From: Chitinophaga ginsengisegetis
Lineage (GTDB): Bacteria > Bacteroidota > Bacteroidia > Chitinophagales > Chitinophagaceae
NCBI RefSeq assembly: GCF_900168065.1
Contig: NZ_FUZZ01000001.1
Span: forward strand, 186,001-250,000
DNA: 64,000 bases
Direction: 5' to 3'
Below the pieces are notes generated by a model. The model had not been told where the DNA came from and did no database searches. It saw only the letters and a program-made list of their open reading frames with translations. Shown piece by piece: positions 54,865-63,735 of this stretch (its first letter is position 1; every line of letters starts with the position of its first letter). A program made the translations under genes and the position numbers.

Positions 54865-55571
54865 GCCTGAAATGTATGATTGTTGATGATGAACCCAACG
54901 CCGTAAACCTGCTGGAACTGCATATTCAGCAAACCACCGGCTGGCAGCTGGTGGCCAAATGCTACGACGCACTGGAAGCGCTGGCATTTCTGAAAAACAA
55001 TAAGGCAGACCTGATCTTCCTTGATATCAATATGCCCCGGCTCGATGGTATGGAACTGGCCGCCCTGCTGCCACCGGAAATGAAAATTGTATTCACCACC
55101 GCTTATACGGAGCATGCTGCGGCCAGTTATAATTTCCAGACCGTCGACTATCTCCTCAAACCCATTACCCTCAAACGTTTCCTGGCTGCACAGCAAAAAA
55201 TAGAAACAGCGTTTATGCATACCCGTATGCCGGAAGTTGCCGTTCCTCAGCCTTCGGCCGATTACTATTTTGTAAAAAGCGGTAAAACCCTTCAACAGAT
55301 TAAGCTCTCCGAACTATTATATTTTGAAGGAGAAAAGGAATACGTGCGGATTGTTACCCTCCGGGAAGAAGTACTGGTATACAAACGCCTGAAGGATATC
55401 GCCGGACAGCTGTCGCCGCCTTTTATCAGGGTACACAACTCCTACATCGTAAACACCAGCCGGATTGATAAAATCCAGGATAATCACCTGTTCATCTCCG
55501 GCAAACGGATTCCGCTAAGCGAGAAATTCCGGCCTGCATTTATGGAACTGATCCAACAGCGTTTTTTATAA
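54861..55571 (+). CDS. LytTR-family response regulator
   Basis: A 236-residue regulator: receiver domain with D55 in IFLDINMPRLDG and D9-D10 acidic pocket, then a LytTR DNA-binding domain (about 135-235: YFVKSGKTLQQIKLSELLYFEGEKEYVRI, FIRVHNSYIVN). It is coupled to the kinase by a four-base overlap. The AraC gene 45 bases downstream is a possible target or co-regulator. Confidence 0.95.
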   Translation: MSLKCMIVDDEPNAVNLLELHIQQTTGWQLVAKCYDALEALAFLKNNKADLIFLDINMPRLDGMELAALLPPEMKIVFTTAYTEHAAASYNFQTVDYLLKPITLKRFLAAQQKIETAFMHTRMPEVAVPQPSADYYFVKSGKTLQQIKLSELLYFEGEKEYVRIVTLREEVLVYKRLKDIAGQLSPPFIRVHNSYIVNTSRIDKIQDNHLFISGKRIPLSEKFRPAFMELIQQRFL

Positions 55572-55615
55572 ACCGGATTTTACTTAAATTGCAGTTACCG
55601 CAATTTTCAACCAAA

Positions 55616-56422
55616 ATGAAATACAGGGAAATCCTTCCGGAACAACTGTTAAAGCCATATGTAAAATGTTATTATCATTTTGAATCCGAGGCAGACACTG
55701 CTATCGACGATGTGGTATTTCCCGGCGGGCATATGGAAATCATCTTCAACATGGGATCAGCTACCTGGAAAACGGGCAGCAATAACGTCTTTCAAAACAC
55801 ACCTAAAATTGAGCTATGGGGTCAAATTACCCGTCCCCTTCCCGTGAAGGCGGTGGGTAGTTATAATAAAATGCTGGGCGTAAGATTTTACCCGCATACC
55901 GCCGCTTTTTTTATGCAGGAAGATATCATGCTGCTGAATAACCAGGTGAATGACCCTGCAGATATGCTTGGTACCCCCATCCGGCAATTGCATATGAAAC
56001 TGCTGGAAGAAGAAAACCTGGACCAACAGATTAAACTGATTTCACAATTCCTGTTAAACAGGTTACAGGAAGTAAACAGGAAACCGCTGAACATCGCTAT
56101 GGTGGGCAATATCATCCACCAGATGAAACAACCGGATGCCGATGCAAAAATTGAAAGCATCGCCCGGCAACATCTTATATCTTCCCGGTATCTCCATAAA
56201 CTCTTCTTACAATATACCGGCGTTCCGCCAAAATTTTATGCAAAGCTGCACCGGTTCCAGAAAAGCCTGGAGCTGGTTCAGAAAAATAAGCTTTCCCTCA
56301 CTGCTATTGCCTATGAATGCGGGTATTTCGACCAATCCCATTTCATCCGGGAATTTAAATCCTTTACCGGCGTTTCCCCTGCCTCCTATAAAGTTTCCCC
56401 CTATCCCGTTACGCTGATCTGA
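55616..56422 (+). CDS. AraC-family transcriptional regulator (DUF6597-type sensor domain)
   Basis: A 268-residue regulator starting at ATG 55616 (MKYREILPEQLLKPYVKCYYHF is the typical opening of the DUF6597 sensor). The C-terminal 100 residues hold the AraC helix-turn-helix pair (HLISSRYLHKLFLQYTGVPPKFYAKL and LTAIAYECGYFDQSHFIREFK). It is directly downstream of the LytTR pair. Confidence 0.92.
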   Translation: MKYREILPEQLLKPYVKCYYHFESEADTAIDDVVFPGGHMEIIFNMGSATWKTGSNNVFQNTPKIELWGQITRPLPVKAVGSYNKMLGVRFYPHTAAFFMQEDIMLLNNQVNDPADMLGTPIRQLHMKLLEEENLDQQIKLISQFLLNRLQEVNRKPLNIAMVGNIIHQMKQPDADAKIESIARQHLISSRYLHKLFLQYTGVPPKFYAKLHRFQKSLELVQKNKLSLTAIAYECGYFDQSHFIREFKSFTGVSPASYKVSPYPVTLI

Positions 56423-56492
56423 TTTGTTCCGTTTTGTACAATGCTGAAAGCGCTGCCGGTGCTAATTTGCACTCATTAAATACTTTTAACCG

Positions 56493-56960
56493 ATGAGCGC
56501 AAATATTTTCTTCACCCTTTCACTCCTACTCGCAACGGCTATATCAGGATGCAGCACTACCGCCAATGACGAACTGGCTGAAGCCAAAAAAGCCATTGCC
56601 GAAAGCAATGCCATCTATTTCCAGTCATTTGCCAAAGGAGACTCCAGCATCTTTATAGACCGGTATGCGCCCGACGCCTGCATCATGGCTCCCGGTACGC
56701 CGGCACTTTGCGGTAAAGATGCCCCGCTGACCTTTTTCCGGATAGCCTACCGGCAGATAGGATTGCGCAATGGTAAATTTATCACTACCCGGGTATATGG
56801 CGGCGGCAATGGGTATGTAACAGAAGAAGGGATCTGGCAGTCGTTTGACGCGAATAATGTAATGTTTGACGATGGGAAATTTCTGGTACTCTGGAAAAAG
56901 ACGGCTATCGGCTGGAAGATGTACCGCGACTCTTTCAGCAGTAATCATCCTGCTCACTGA
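56493..56960 (+). CDS. DUF4440/SnoaL-like lipoprotein
   Basis: A 155-residue lipoprotein (lipobox ISGC, acylated Cys about residue 20). The mature part has the NTF2-like/DUF4440 pattern: AIAESNAIYFQSFAKGDSSIFIDRYAPDACIMAPG and DDGKFLVLWKKTAIGWKMYRDSFS. These domains often act as small-molecule-binding or inactive enzyme-like folds. The ligand is unknown. It ends at a bidirectional hairpin. Confidence 0.88.
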   Translation: MSANIFFTLSLLLATAISGCSTTANDELAEAKKAIAESNAIYFQSFAKGDSSIFIDRYAPDACIMAPGTPALCGKDAPLTFFRIAYRQIGLRNGKFITTRVYGGGNGYVTEEGIWQSFDANNVMFDDGKFLVLWKKTAIGWKMYRDSFSSNHPAH

Positions 56961-56969
56961 TAATGATCA

Positions 56970-56990
56970 GGCCCGCTATGATAGCGGGCC
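56970..56990. terminator. bidirectional hairpin between convergent genes
   Basis: GGCCCGCTAT and ATAGCGGGCC pair perfectly around one central base. It separates the DUF4440 gene from the M1 peptidase gene. Confidence 0.75.
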
Positions 56991-57003
56991 CGATGGTATT
57001 TAA

Positions 57004-58971
57004 TCATTTTGTTTTCGCTACCGTTGAGGCCAGCAGCCCCGCCACCTTTGCTTCCATGCCGCCTGATTTATTATGAGCCGCATCGGCCTTCACCGCGTTG
57101 GCTGCGGCCCACCGCATCAGGTCATCATCATTCCCGGCCGCCGCCAGCTGGGCAATCCGGTAATAAGTGTACGCCAGTAAGTCGGGCGCGCGCGATACGC
57201 ATTGCAAAGAACGCTGGTAATACGCCAATGCCTCCGCCGGTTTATTTTGCATGGCGGCAATGCGTCCCATGTGGTATAGCAACGTATACTCCACGCCATA
57301 CTGATCGTCCGGGAAACCTTCTTTGATATAGGATTGCGCCAGCTTCATGGCTTCCTCATTTTTTTGTTCCCGCCGCAGGTTCAGCACCCGCACCACTTTT
57401 GCCTGGGCAAGCGCCTCCGGTGTTAACGCCTCGTCCCAGTGAAGTACTTTAAAATAAGGATCTATCTGCACCTCTTTTACCAGGCCATCAACGGGCAATT
57501 GCAACTGGCTGTTGCGGTCGCGGATAGTGATGCGTTGCAGCGAAGACGTTCCGTTGTTATAAGTAATCAATACTTCCAACGGGAGCTGATAGATACTGTC
57601 CTTTTGCGTAATGTTAAGTTGCAATTTATTTTGCTGTTGCTGCCAGCTGCTCTGCCACGCGGGCGCTCCCAGCCGCTCAAACCACTGGCTGTAAAACCAC
57701 TGTAAGCTGCTGCCATATGCTTTCTCCACTTCCATCTGGAAACCATCCCACGTGATACCACCCCGGCTGTATTGATCCCCGATAGTGCGCAGCGCTTTGT
57801 GGAATACAGCTTTGCCAACCGTATTGGATAAGAGCTCCAGGGCAAGAAATCCTTTACTGTCGCCAATGGTATGACCATTGCTGCCTGTCAGTGAAATTAA
57901 CGGTTCATCGTTACCGGCAGCTACATTTTTGAGATAGCCCAATCCGCACTGATCGTTGATATAGCCGGGGTAACCGGTTCTACGGTATTCCATTGCATGG
58001 GCGCTGTCGAAATGACTCACCACCTGTAAAGAGCCGTATTGTGCCAGTCCTTCGGAAAGCATTTCCTCTCCTTTCGTGCCTGCGGCCAATACTTTATTTC
58101 CCCACCACTGGTGGCCAATTTCATGACCAAAGAGTGCATAGTTAAATTCGCGCAACGCGCCGGTAGGCATCACCACACCACCTAAAATACTGGCGCCGCC
58201 AATACCGGTGATTTCAGCCACATAGTCGGGGTATTCAATAATGGAAAAGTTGGGAATGTCCAGCGGACCAAATTGCGACGACAGGTAATCCAGTACTGCA
58301 GCGGATTTACGGCTTAAATCCTTGCCATCAATACCGCTGCTCAAACTGTAAGTATAAAAAGACAGCTGCCCTTTATATTCCTGCCGGGTGTAATGACCAA
58401 TATAAAGTGAGAAGATATCTGGTTGTGCATAGTGGAAAGTATAAGTATGATTCTTCACCGAAACCGTGCCCGCCGCCATTGCAGGCATCAGGTTGCCGGA
58501 GGTGGTAACCGCAATGGTACCGGTACCACGGGTATGGTTACCTGCGCCATCGGTCACCTGCGGATACCAGGCAAGGCCATAGCCGCCTGCCATACAGAAG
58601 GTACTGTCGAGATAAAACTGGAACGCCGGCGCGCCGCCCCGCTCATAGGCGCAGGTAAAGTGTAGCGGCGTTCCCACCGGCAGCGGGGAACGGAAATGCC
58701 AGCGGTATATAATATCGCCGGACGCTTTCAGGCTCGTATCCATTACAGCAGCAGCGCCCTGTAACTGAAGCGTTACCGGCCCTACGCCTTTGCTGATCAC
58801 AATGTCTATAGAGTCGGCAGCAGCGGTGTCGGTTTCAAAACTAAATCCACCCTGCACAAAAAAAGATTTCTTTGCCAGGTCTGCTTTCACCTGCAGCTGG
58901 TAATCCAGTTTACGTTGTGCTGATAATAATGCCGGTGCTAACAAATATAAAAGGACGATCAATCGACGCAT
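57004..58971 (-). CDS. M1-like (gluzincin) metallopeptidase with C-terminal TPR region
   Basis: A 655-residue exported protein (signal peptide cleaved near residue 18). The zinc site HEIGH is at 283-287 with E307 as third ligand, 19 residues after the motif instead of the usual 18. The GxMEN exopeptidase loop of M1 aminopeptidases is replaced by GIGGASIL, so aminopeptidase activity is doubtful. The C-terminal third carries TPR-like repeats (about 530-650, LLYHMGRIAAMQNKPAEALAYYQRSL). Confidence 0.85.
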   Translation of the reverse strand: MRRLIVLLYLLAPALLSAQRKLDYQLQVKADLAKKSFFVQGGFSFETDTAAADSIDIVISKGVGPVTLQLQGAAAVMDTSLKASGDIIYRWHFRSPLPVGTPLHFTCAYERGGAPAFQFYLDSTFCMAGGYGLAWYPQVTDGAGNHTRGTGTIAVTTSGNLMPAMAAGTVSVKNHTYTFHYAQPDIFSLYIGHYTRQEYKGQLSFYTYSLSSGIDGKDLSRKSAAVLDYLSSQFGPLDIPNFSIIEYPDYVAEITGIGGASILGGVVMPTGALREFNYALFGHEIGHQWWGNKVLAAGTKGEEMLSEGLAQYGSLQVVSHFDSAHAMEYRRTGYPGYINDQCGLGYLKNVAAGNDEPLISLTGSNGHTIGDSKGFLALELLSNTVGKAVFHKALRTIGDQYSRGGITWDGFQMEVEKAYGSSLQWFYSQWFERLGAPAWQSSWQQQQNKLQLNITQKDSIYQLPLEVLITYNNGTSSLQRITIRDRNSQLQLPVDGLVKEVQIDPYFKVLHWDEALTPEALAQAKVVRVLNLRREQKNEEAMKLAQSYIKEGFPDDQYGVEYTLLYHMGRIAAMQNKPAEALAYYQRSLQCVSRAPDLLAYTYYRIAQLAAAGNDDDLMRWAAANAVKADAAHNKSGGMEAKVAGLLASTVAKTK

Positions 58972-59023
58972 ACTCTTTTTTAAACAAAGTAACGGCCGGC
59001 GTCACGAAAAAAATGGTACCGGA

Positions 59024-59821
59024 TTAACTTTTTAGTAATGCCCGGAATTTATGGGGAGTAGCGCGGTAAAACATCCGGAAACACTTTACCAGGTGGGAAG
59101 CATCTGAAAATCCGGCTGCAAAGGCGATATCTGTTACCGGTAATTTGGTAGTGAACAGTAATGTCATCGCTTTTCGTACCCGCATCTTTAACTGGTACTC
59201 GCCGGGCGTAATGCCTTCTCTTTCCTTAAAGGCGCGGGCCAGGTAAACGGGGTGTACAAACACCCGCGCGGCTAACGACTGAATAGTATGATGGGTATCA
59301 AATTCATTTTCCAGGATCTCCTTTGCCTTTGGCAGCCAGGGCAGGCGCTCAGGGAGCTTATCGCCGGTATATTCACACAGCCAGCTGATGATATGTTCTT
59401 CCGGCAGCGAACTGTCGGGGTCCTGAACAAAGGCATACAACAGCCGGTACAGGTAGTCGAACGTTCCGGTTTTATAGATCGCCGCTGCGCGGGGCAGTAA
59501 ATGATCCAGTTCCAGCTCCTGTAATCCTCCCGGTTTAAATTCTATATTCAGGCATCTGCCGCCCACCTCCTGGAAGTGGTTGGCGTGGCTGTATCCCGCC
59601 GGACGGAAAAGCACTTCACCGGGCATCACTGCGCTGTCTGTTTTTTTATTTATCTCTTCATAGCTGCCGCTGATCAGTAAACTCAGGTACGGATTTTCAT
59701 GATAGTGCTCACGGATCTGTACATCCGGCTGGTATGCCGTAATGTTCAGCCGGAAAGACGCATTCTCGCTGACCTGTTGTTCTTTCCCAAAATAATTACC
59801 TGGCGACAGGATAATACTCAT
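59024..59821 (-). CDS. AraC-family transcriptional regulator
   Basis: A 265-residue regulator with an N-terminal cupin sensor (YLSLLISGSYEEI, MPGEVLFRPAGYSHANHF) and the C-terminal AraC DNA-binding domain (IQSLAARVFVHPVYLARAFKEREG, VTDIAFAAGFSDASHLVKCFR). It is divergent from the 141-aa membrane gene. Each has a TAnnTTTG box in the shared 127-base gap. Confidence 0.93.
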   Translation of the reverse strand: MSIILSPGNYFGKEQQVSENASFRLNITAYQPDVQIREHYHENPYLSLLISGSYEEINKKTDSAVMPGEVLFRPAGYSHANHFQEVGGRCLNIEFKPGGLQELELDHLLPRAAAIYKTGTFDYLYRLLYAFVQDPDSSLPEEHIISWLCEYTGDKLPERLPWLPKAKEILENEFDTHHTIQSLAARVFVHPVYLARAFKEREGITPGEYQLKMRVRKAMTLLFTTKLPVTDIAFAAGFSDASHLVKCFRMFYRATPHKFRALLKS

Positions 59822-59856
59822 AAAACTGGCCGGTTTCCTTTAGCGGCGCCGGTTGT

Positions 59857-59864
59857 CAAAGATA
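59857..59864 (-). promoter_or_regulatory. -7 box of the AraC gene
   Basis: TATCTTTG on the minus strand matches TAnnTTTG, 35 bases before the ATG. No matching -33 element. Confidence 0.4.
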
Positions 59865-59919
59865 CTTTAAGCATTTGGTTTTCTGACCATTCAGCCCTTA
59901 TACACCGGACCATTTTACT

Positions 59920-59927
59920 TACATTTG
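59920..59927 (+). promoter_or_regulatory. -7 box of the 141-aa membrane gene
   Basis: TACATTTG matches TAnnTTTG, 21 bases before the ATG at 59949. Confidence 0.4.
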
Positions 59928-59948
59928 TATTGCCTAATGAAATAATAT

Positions 59949-60374
59949 ATGGAGATTAATGCCTCCGGCGATTACTACCGGTACCTGATACACGATGAAA
60001 AGTTTTTTTTTTATGCCCCGCTGCTTAGTTTTTTTTTCAAAGGAGGCGTATGGATGTTATCCATTCCTTTCCTGGCGTACATTATCCGCTCCAAAATAAT
60101 CTGCACTTTTACGAATAGTATGAAGATTGATGGCGACCAGCTGACTATTAACTACATGAAATTTTTTAAACCCAGGGAGAAAAGCTTTCCGATAGCCGGC
60201 ACTACCCTTGAACTGCGTAACTATCATGATGATGCCCGTTTCCCATCTTACTACCAGCTGGCAGTTGTTATCAACAAAAAAACAAAGTACGTGATAGACA
60301 GCCGGGAAGGTTTTACCAAAGAAACGCTTTTATCCTTTATGTCGGCCTTTTCAGGAGCTACCTTTTATTCCTGA
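59949..60374 (+). CDS. hypothetical membrane-anchored protein, 141 aa
   Basis: One or two hydrophobic helices near the N-terminus (FFFYAPLLSFFFKGGVWMLSIPFLAYII) precede a soluble beta-rich part (MKIDGDQLTINYMKFFKPREKSFPI) that looks like a small PH-like or DUF-type domain. I cannot name the family. It is convergent with the YdeI-like gene, overlapping it by ten bases. Confidence 0.7.
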   Translation: MEINASGDYYRYLIHDEKFFFYAPLLSFFFKGGVWMLSIPFLAYIIRSKIICTFTNSMKIDGDQLTINYMKFFKPREKSFPIAGTTLELRNYHDDARFPSYYQLAVVINKKTKYVIDSREGFTKETLLSFMSAFSGATFYS

Positions 60375-60862
60375 GCTTCCGTTCTTTCGTATAGTTTTAA
60401 TCCTCTCGATAACCGGATGATGGATTTAGTCATACGGCTTACTCTTGTTTCCAATCTTTTAGCGGAATAAATCCAGTCGATATAAAACTTCTGCTCACTT
60501 TCAGACAGGGACTTAAAGAACAGGTGGGCATTGGGTTCATCTTCCAGGCAAACCTTCAGCTCTTCGGGTATTTCGAGCGGATCATCGTCACGGAACAAAG
60601 TGATTTTCACCCAGTCGCCTTCCTTCTTTTTTATCTTCTTCCTGATATCTGCTTTTACCGGGAGAAATAGTATGCTGTTCCCCATAGGCATCAGGTGGCA
60701 TTTTTTTATTTCGTAGTCGTCAATAAATCCTTTCACTTTTACCAACCCAAAGGCTTTCACTTTATCGGGGGTAATTTCAGGAATACGCGCGAAAGTCCAT
60801 CCACCTTTCCCGTGGAATTTTTCAAGGCGATACGATTGATCAACGATTGGTTTAACAGCCAT
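60365..60862 (-). CDS. DUF1905/YdeI-OmpD-associated family protein
   Basis: A 165-residue cytoplasmic protein: an N-terminal DUF1905 barrel (GWTFARIPEITPDKVKAFGLVKVKGFIDDYEI ... LPVKADIRKKIKKKEGDWVKI) and a C-terminal YdeI-type helical tail (FFKSLSESEQKFYIDWIYSAKRLETRVSRMTKSI). The function is unknown. Confidence 0.88.
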   Translation of the reverse strand: MAVKPIVDQSYRLEKFHGKGGWTFARIPEITPDKVKAFGLVKVKGFIDDYEIKKCHLMPMGNSILFLPVKADIRKKIKKKEGDWVKITLFRDDDPLEIPEELKVCLEDEPNAHLFFKSLSESEQKFYIDWIYSAKRLETRVSRMTKSIIRLSRGLKLYERTEAQE

Positions 60863-60901
60863 AAATATTACTGATGGAACAAGTCATAAAGTTATCGAAC
60901 T

Positions 60902-61565
60902 TTATTTAAACGACCAGTATCCATCGCGTGTTTCATCGTGTACGAGGCCGTAGCGACGGGTATCTTTCAGGCTCCAGTCGAAATTTGCACGTATCCAGTA
61001 ACGCAACCCCAGTATGTACCGTTGCAGCTCATAGTCAGTAGCTGCATCGAAAGACGGGAGCCAGCCTTCCAGTGTTTCAAACATACGCATCATGCTATTG
61101 TGGATGTCTGCCGCCTCCAGCAGCGCCTGCTGCAAGGTTAAAGCGTTGCTGCCAGGCATCGCTGCCCAACTTCTGCAGCCGCTGCCATACTTCGCTGAAA
61201 CCGGCCACCAGCGGCGGCGTACTGTCGGCGCCCAGGCTCACGCCATTGATCATGGCATCCATCAACAAACAGGTAGTGGCGTGCAGGTGCGCAGCTGTTT
61301 TCCCTTCCAGGGTTTCATCACACTGATCGTCAAACAAAAAAAGCCAGGTATTCAGGTCGGCAATGGGCAGTAAAGCCTCGAGATTGTCTACCGGGAAAGC
61401 CCGTGCCGTTAACAGCGCAAATTTTCCTTTTTTGAATCGCTCCAGCGCGGCGGCGGATGTTAAAAGATTAAACTGTTGCGCCCATTCCACCGTCGATTTT
61501 TCAATGGTTTCAAAATGCGGGCTGAGATGTGGTTCACATGGGCAATATACAAAAGATTTTTTCAT
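60902..61565 (-). pseudogene. terpene synthase with internal deletion and frameshift
   Basis: The first part (from ATG 61565) reads like the N-half of a class I terpene cyclase and keeps the metal-binding motif DDQCDE. At about 61140 the frame changes and the sequence jumps to the C-terminal end (TLQQALLEAADIHN ... YILGLRYWIRANFDWSL), which matches the terminal WIRGNLDWS-type motif. About 100 residues with the second metal-binding NSE triad are missing. The remaining length (about 220 residues in two frames) is too short for activity. Confidence 0.82.
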
Positions 61566-61641
61566 TTCCAAGTAGGCAGCATCTGCTGAAATTCTTTCGT
61601 ATTTCAATCAAACATGAATATCTATCTTCACAAAAAAATCA

Positions 61642-62088
61642 ATGATCATTTCATTCGATCTCGATGATACCCTCATTCCCGGCATTAAAACATTCCCTAC
61701 CGAACCCCAAACACTATGGCATAAACTTTTCAGCCGGGAAAAGTTAAGATCCGGTACTATCCGCCTGATGAAAGCCTTACAGGGAAAGGGGCACAGCGTA
61801 TATATCTATACTACTTCATACAGGTCGCCCCTGTACATACGACGGTTATTCCTTAGCTATGGAATCAGGGTGAACAAAATCATTAATAAGCGTATTCATG
61901 ATGAAACGCTGCGCGAAAGAGCGGGTATCATCTCTAAATACCCGCCCGCCTTCTCCATCGATATTCATATCGACGACTCCCCCGGAGTAGCAATGGAAGG
62001 CGGGCGATATCATTTTAAGACGATTATTATTGAAGAAAATAATACCGGCTGGACGGATTTTATACTAGCCCATCTTAGTCGCCAATAA
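61642..62088 (+). CDS. HAD-superfamily hydrolase-like protein
   Basis: A 148-residue protein with the HAD motif I DLDDTL (about residues 6-11), motif II-like threonine/serine in YIYTTSYRSP and motif IV DIHIDDSPGVAMEG. A cap domain is absent, so it is a small minimal HAD enzyme. The substrate is unknown. It overlaps the convergent fucosidase gene by 14 bases. Confidence 0.85.
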   Translation: MIISFDLDDTLIPGIKTFPTEPQTLWHKLFSREKLRSGTIRLMKALQGKGHSVYIYTTSYRSPLYIRRLFLSYGIRVNKIINKRIHDETLRERAGIISKYPPAFSIDIHIDDSPGVAMEGGRYHFKTIIIEENNTGWTDFILAHLSRQ

Positions 62089-63568
62089 CTTTATTTATCA
62101 CACACAACTCATATAACGATGGCGGCGCACTCGCTTTCGTTACCCTAAACCGCAAGGCCGATGCCCGGTAACTCCGCGGCAGCCGGATCACTTTACAATC
62201 GCCCATTGGCGCTGAGCCCAGGTAAATCGTTTGCCATTCCCCATTGGTCATAATATCCACGGCATACTCCTGGATGCGTGGCAGTCTTACCTGCGAGAAA
62301 CCATCGGGCAACTGCTTTATATCTTTGTACTCAAAGATGCTGATCTTATTAAACGCGTCTGAAGGATTCAACGTAATTTCCAGGCTGGCCAGTGTATCTG
62401 CAGCGGCCCAGCGGCTTTCCAGGCTTCCATCGTTAACGGAAGTGCCTTCATAACGATGTGCAGTATCCTCATATACACTCGACGCCTTCACCGGTTTTAA
62501 GGCGGAAATAAAAGTGCCATTCTTTGGCAGTGGTTTGGTGAGCGACAAGCCCAGTCTTTTCCCCAGGCCGATAGCCGCCAGCGCCGTGTATTCCCTGATA
62601 CGGCCGGTTTGGTCGGGAGGTACATTCATCACGAGGCAGTTGTCGTTGTCCGTACACCAGTAAAACAGTTCTTCGAGTTCGTCCAGGTCACGCACCGGCA
62701 GCTGTGCCGATTTCTCAAACCAGTTCCAGCGGTCGCTGATACAAAGGGTATGTTCAAAAGGCAAGTAGTAAGACTTGCCCGCATGCAGGTACTGCTTCTT
62801 ATCATACCGGGTAATGATCTTTGGGTCCCACAAACGGAAGTCTGAAGGGAAGTATTGAAAGAAGTATTTATTGTCGGCGGTCATGTCAGCGGGAACGGTG
62901 AAATTACGTTTCCCTTCTTCATTTACAATCGTATGGTTCACGCTTACCGCGCAGGCGGGGTTAAATTGTTTTACCAGTTTATATACCTGGTCAATACCCC
63001 ACTCTTCCGGCTTGCGGTCCCAGCCGCCATCCAGCCATAGTTCGCAGATGTTGCCGTAGTTGGTAAACAGCTCGGTGAGCTGGTTCAGCATATATTTCAC
63101 GTACAGCTGCTTATCCTGGTTCTTGTAAGACGGCTCATGGCGGTCCCACAAAGAATAGTATACAGCAAACTGAATCCCGTATTTTTTGCAGGCGTCCGAC
63201 ACCGCCTTCACTACATCGGTTTTCACCGGCGATGCCGCCACATCATAGGTCGTATACTTACTATCCCACAGGCAAAAGCCGTCGTGGTGCTTGGTGATCA
63301 GCAGCACGTACCGGAAGCCTGCATCCCTGGCGGTTTTCACCCATTGATCGGGGTCCAGGTGGGTAGGGTTATACTTTTCAACGGGAATGGTGCCATCCGA
63401 CCATTCCACATCCGCAAAGGTGTTGATACCAAAATGGATAAACATGCCGTAGCCACGCTTTATCATGGCCTGCTGGGCCAGGTTGGGTTTAGTGGAAGGC
63501 TGCTGCAGCTGGGCCATCCCGCAATGATATGCCAGTACCAGTAAAACAGATAGATATACTTTCTTCAT
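62075..63568 (-). CDS. GH29 alpha-L-fucosidase, secreted
   Basis: A 497-residue enzyme that removes alpha-L-fucose from glycans. I start at ATG 63568, where the signal peptide MKKVYLSVLLVLAYHCGMAQ begins; the longer frame would hide it. GH29 features are the FIHFGINTF segment, HHDGFCLWDSKYTTYD and the nucleophile D180 in LWLDGGWD. A C-terminal beta-sandwich (from about 385) resembles F5/8 type C/CBM domains. It starts 168 bases from the divergent acyltransferase. Confidence 0.94.
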   Translation of the reverse strand: MKKVYLSVLLVLAYHCGMAQLQQPSTKPNLAQQAMIKRGYGMFIHFGINTFADVEWSDGTIPVEKYNPTHLDPDQWVKTARDAGFRYVLLITKHHDGFCLWDSKYTTYDVAASPVKTDVVKAVSDACKKYGIQFAVYYSLWDRHEPSYKNQDKQLYVKYMLNQLTELFTNYGNICELWLDGGWDRKPEEWGIDQVYKLVKQFNPACAVSVNHTIVNEEGKRNFTVPADMTADNKYFFQYFPSDFRLWDPKIITRYDKKQYLHAGKSYYLPFEHTLCISDRWNWFEKSAQLPVRDLDELEELFYWCTDNDNCLVMNVPPDQTGRIREYTALAAIGLGKRLGLSLTKPLPKNGTFISALKPVKASSVYEDTAHRYEGTSVNDGSLESRWAAADTLASLEITLNPSDAFNKISIFEYKDIKQLPDGFSQVRLPRIQEYAVDIMTNGEWQTIYLGSAPMGDCKVIRLPRSYRASALRFRVTKASAPPSLYELCVINKVIGD

Positions 63569-63735
63569 AACGGCAATAAAAATAAGCGGGTAAAGGCAAT
63601 CTTGCTGGTCTTTTCCCGCCAATAATGAATTGTATTTTAACATAAATGATCTTTTCGACACCGGAAAACGTCCACATGTCAAAAATCTTTTCTTAAAAAA
63701 GGCCGGTCAGATAGGTTTGCAGTAAACAATTAATT

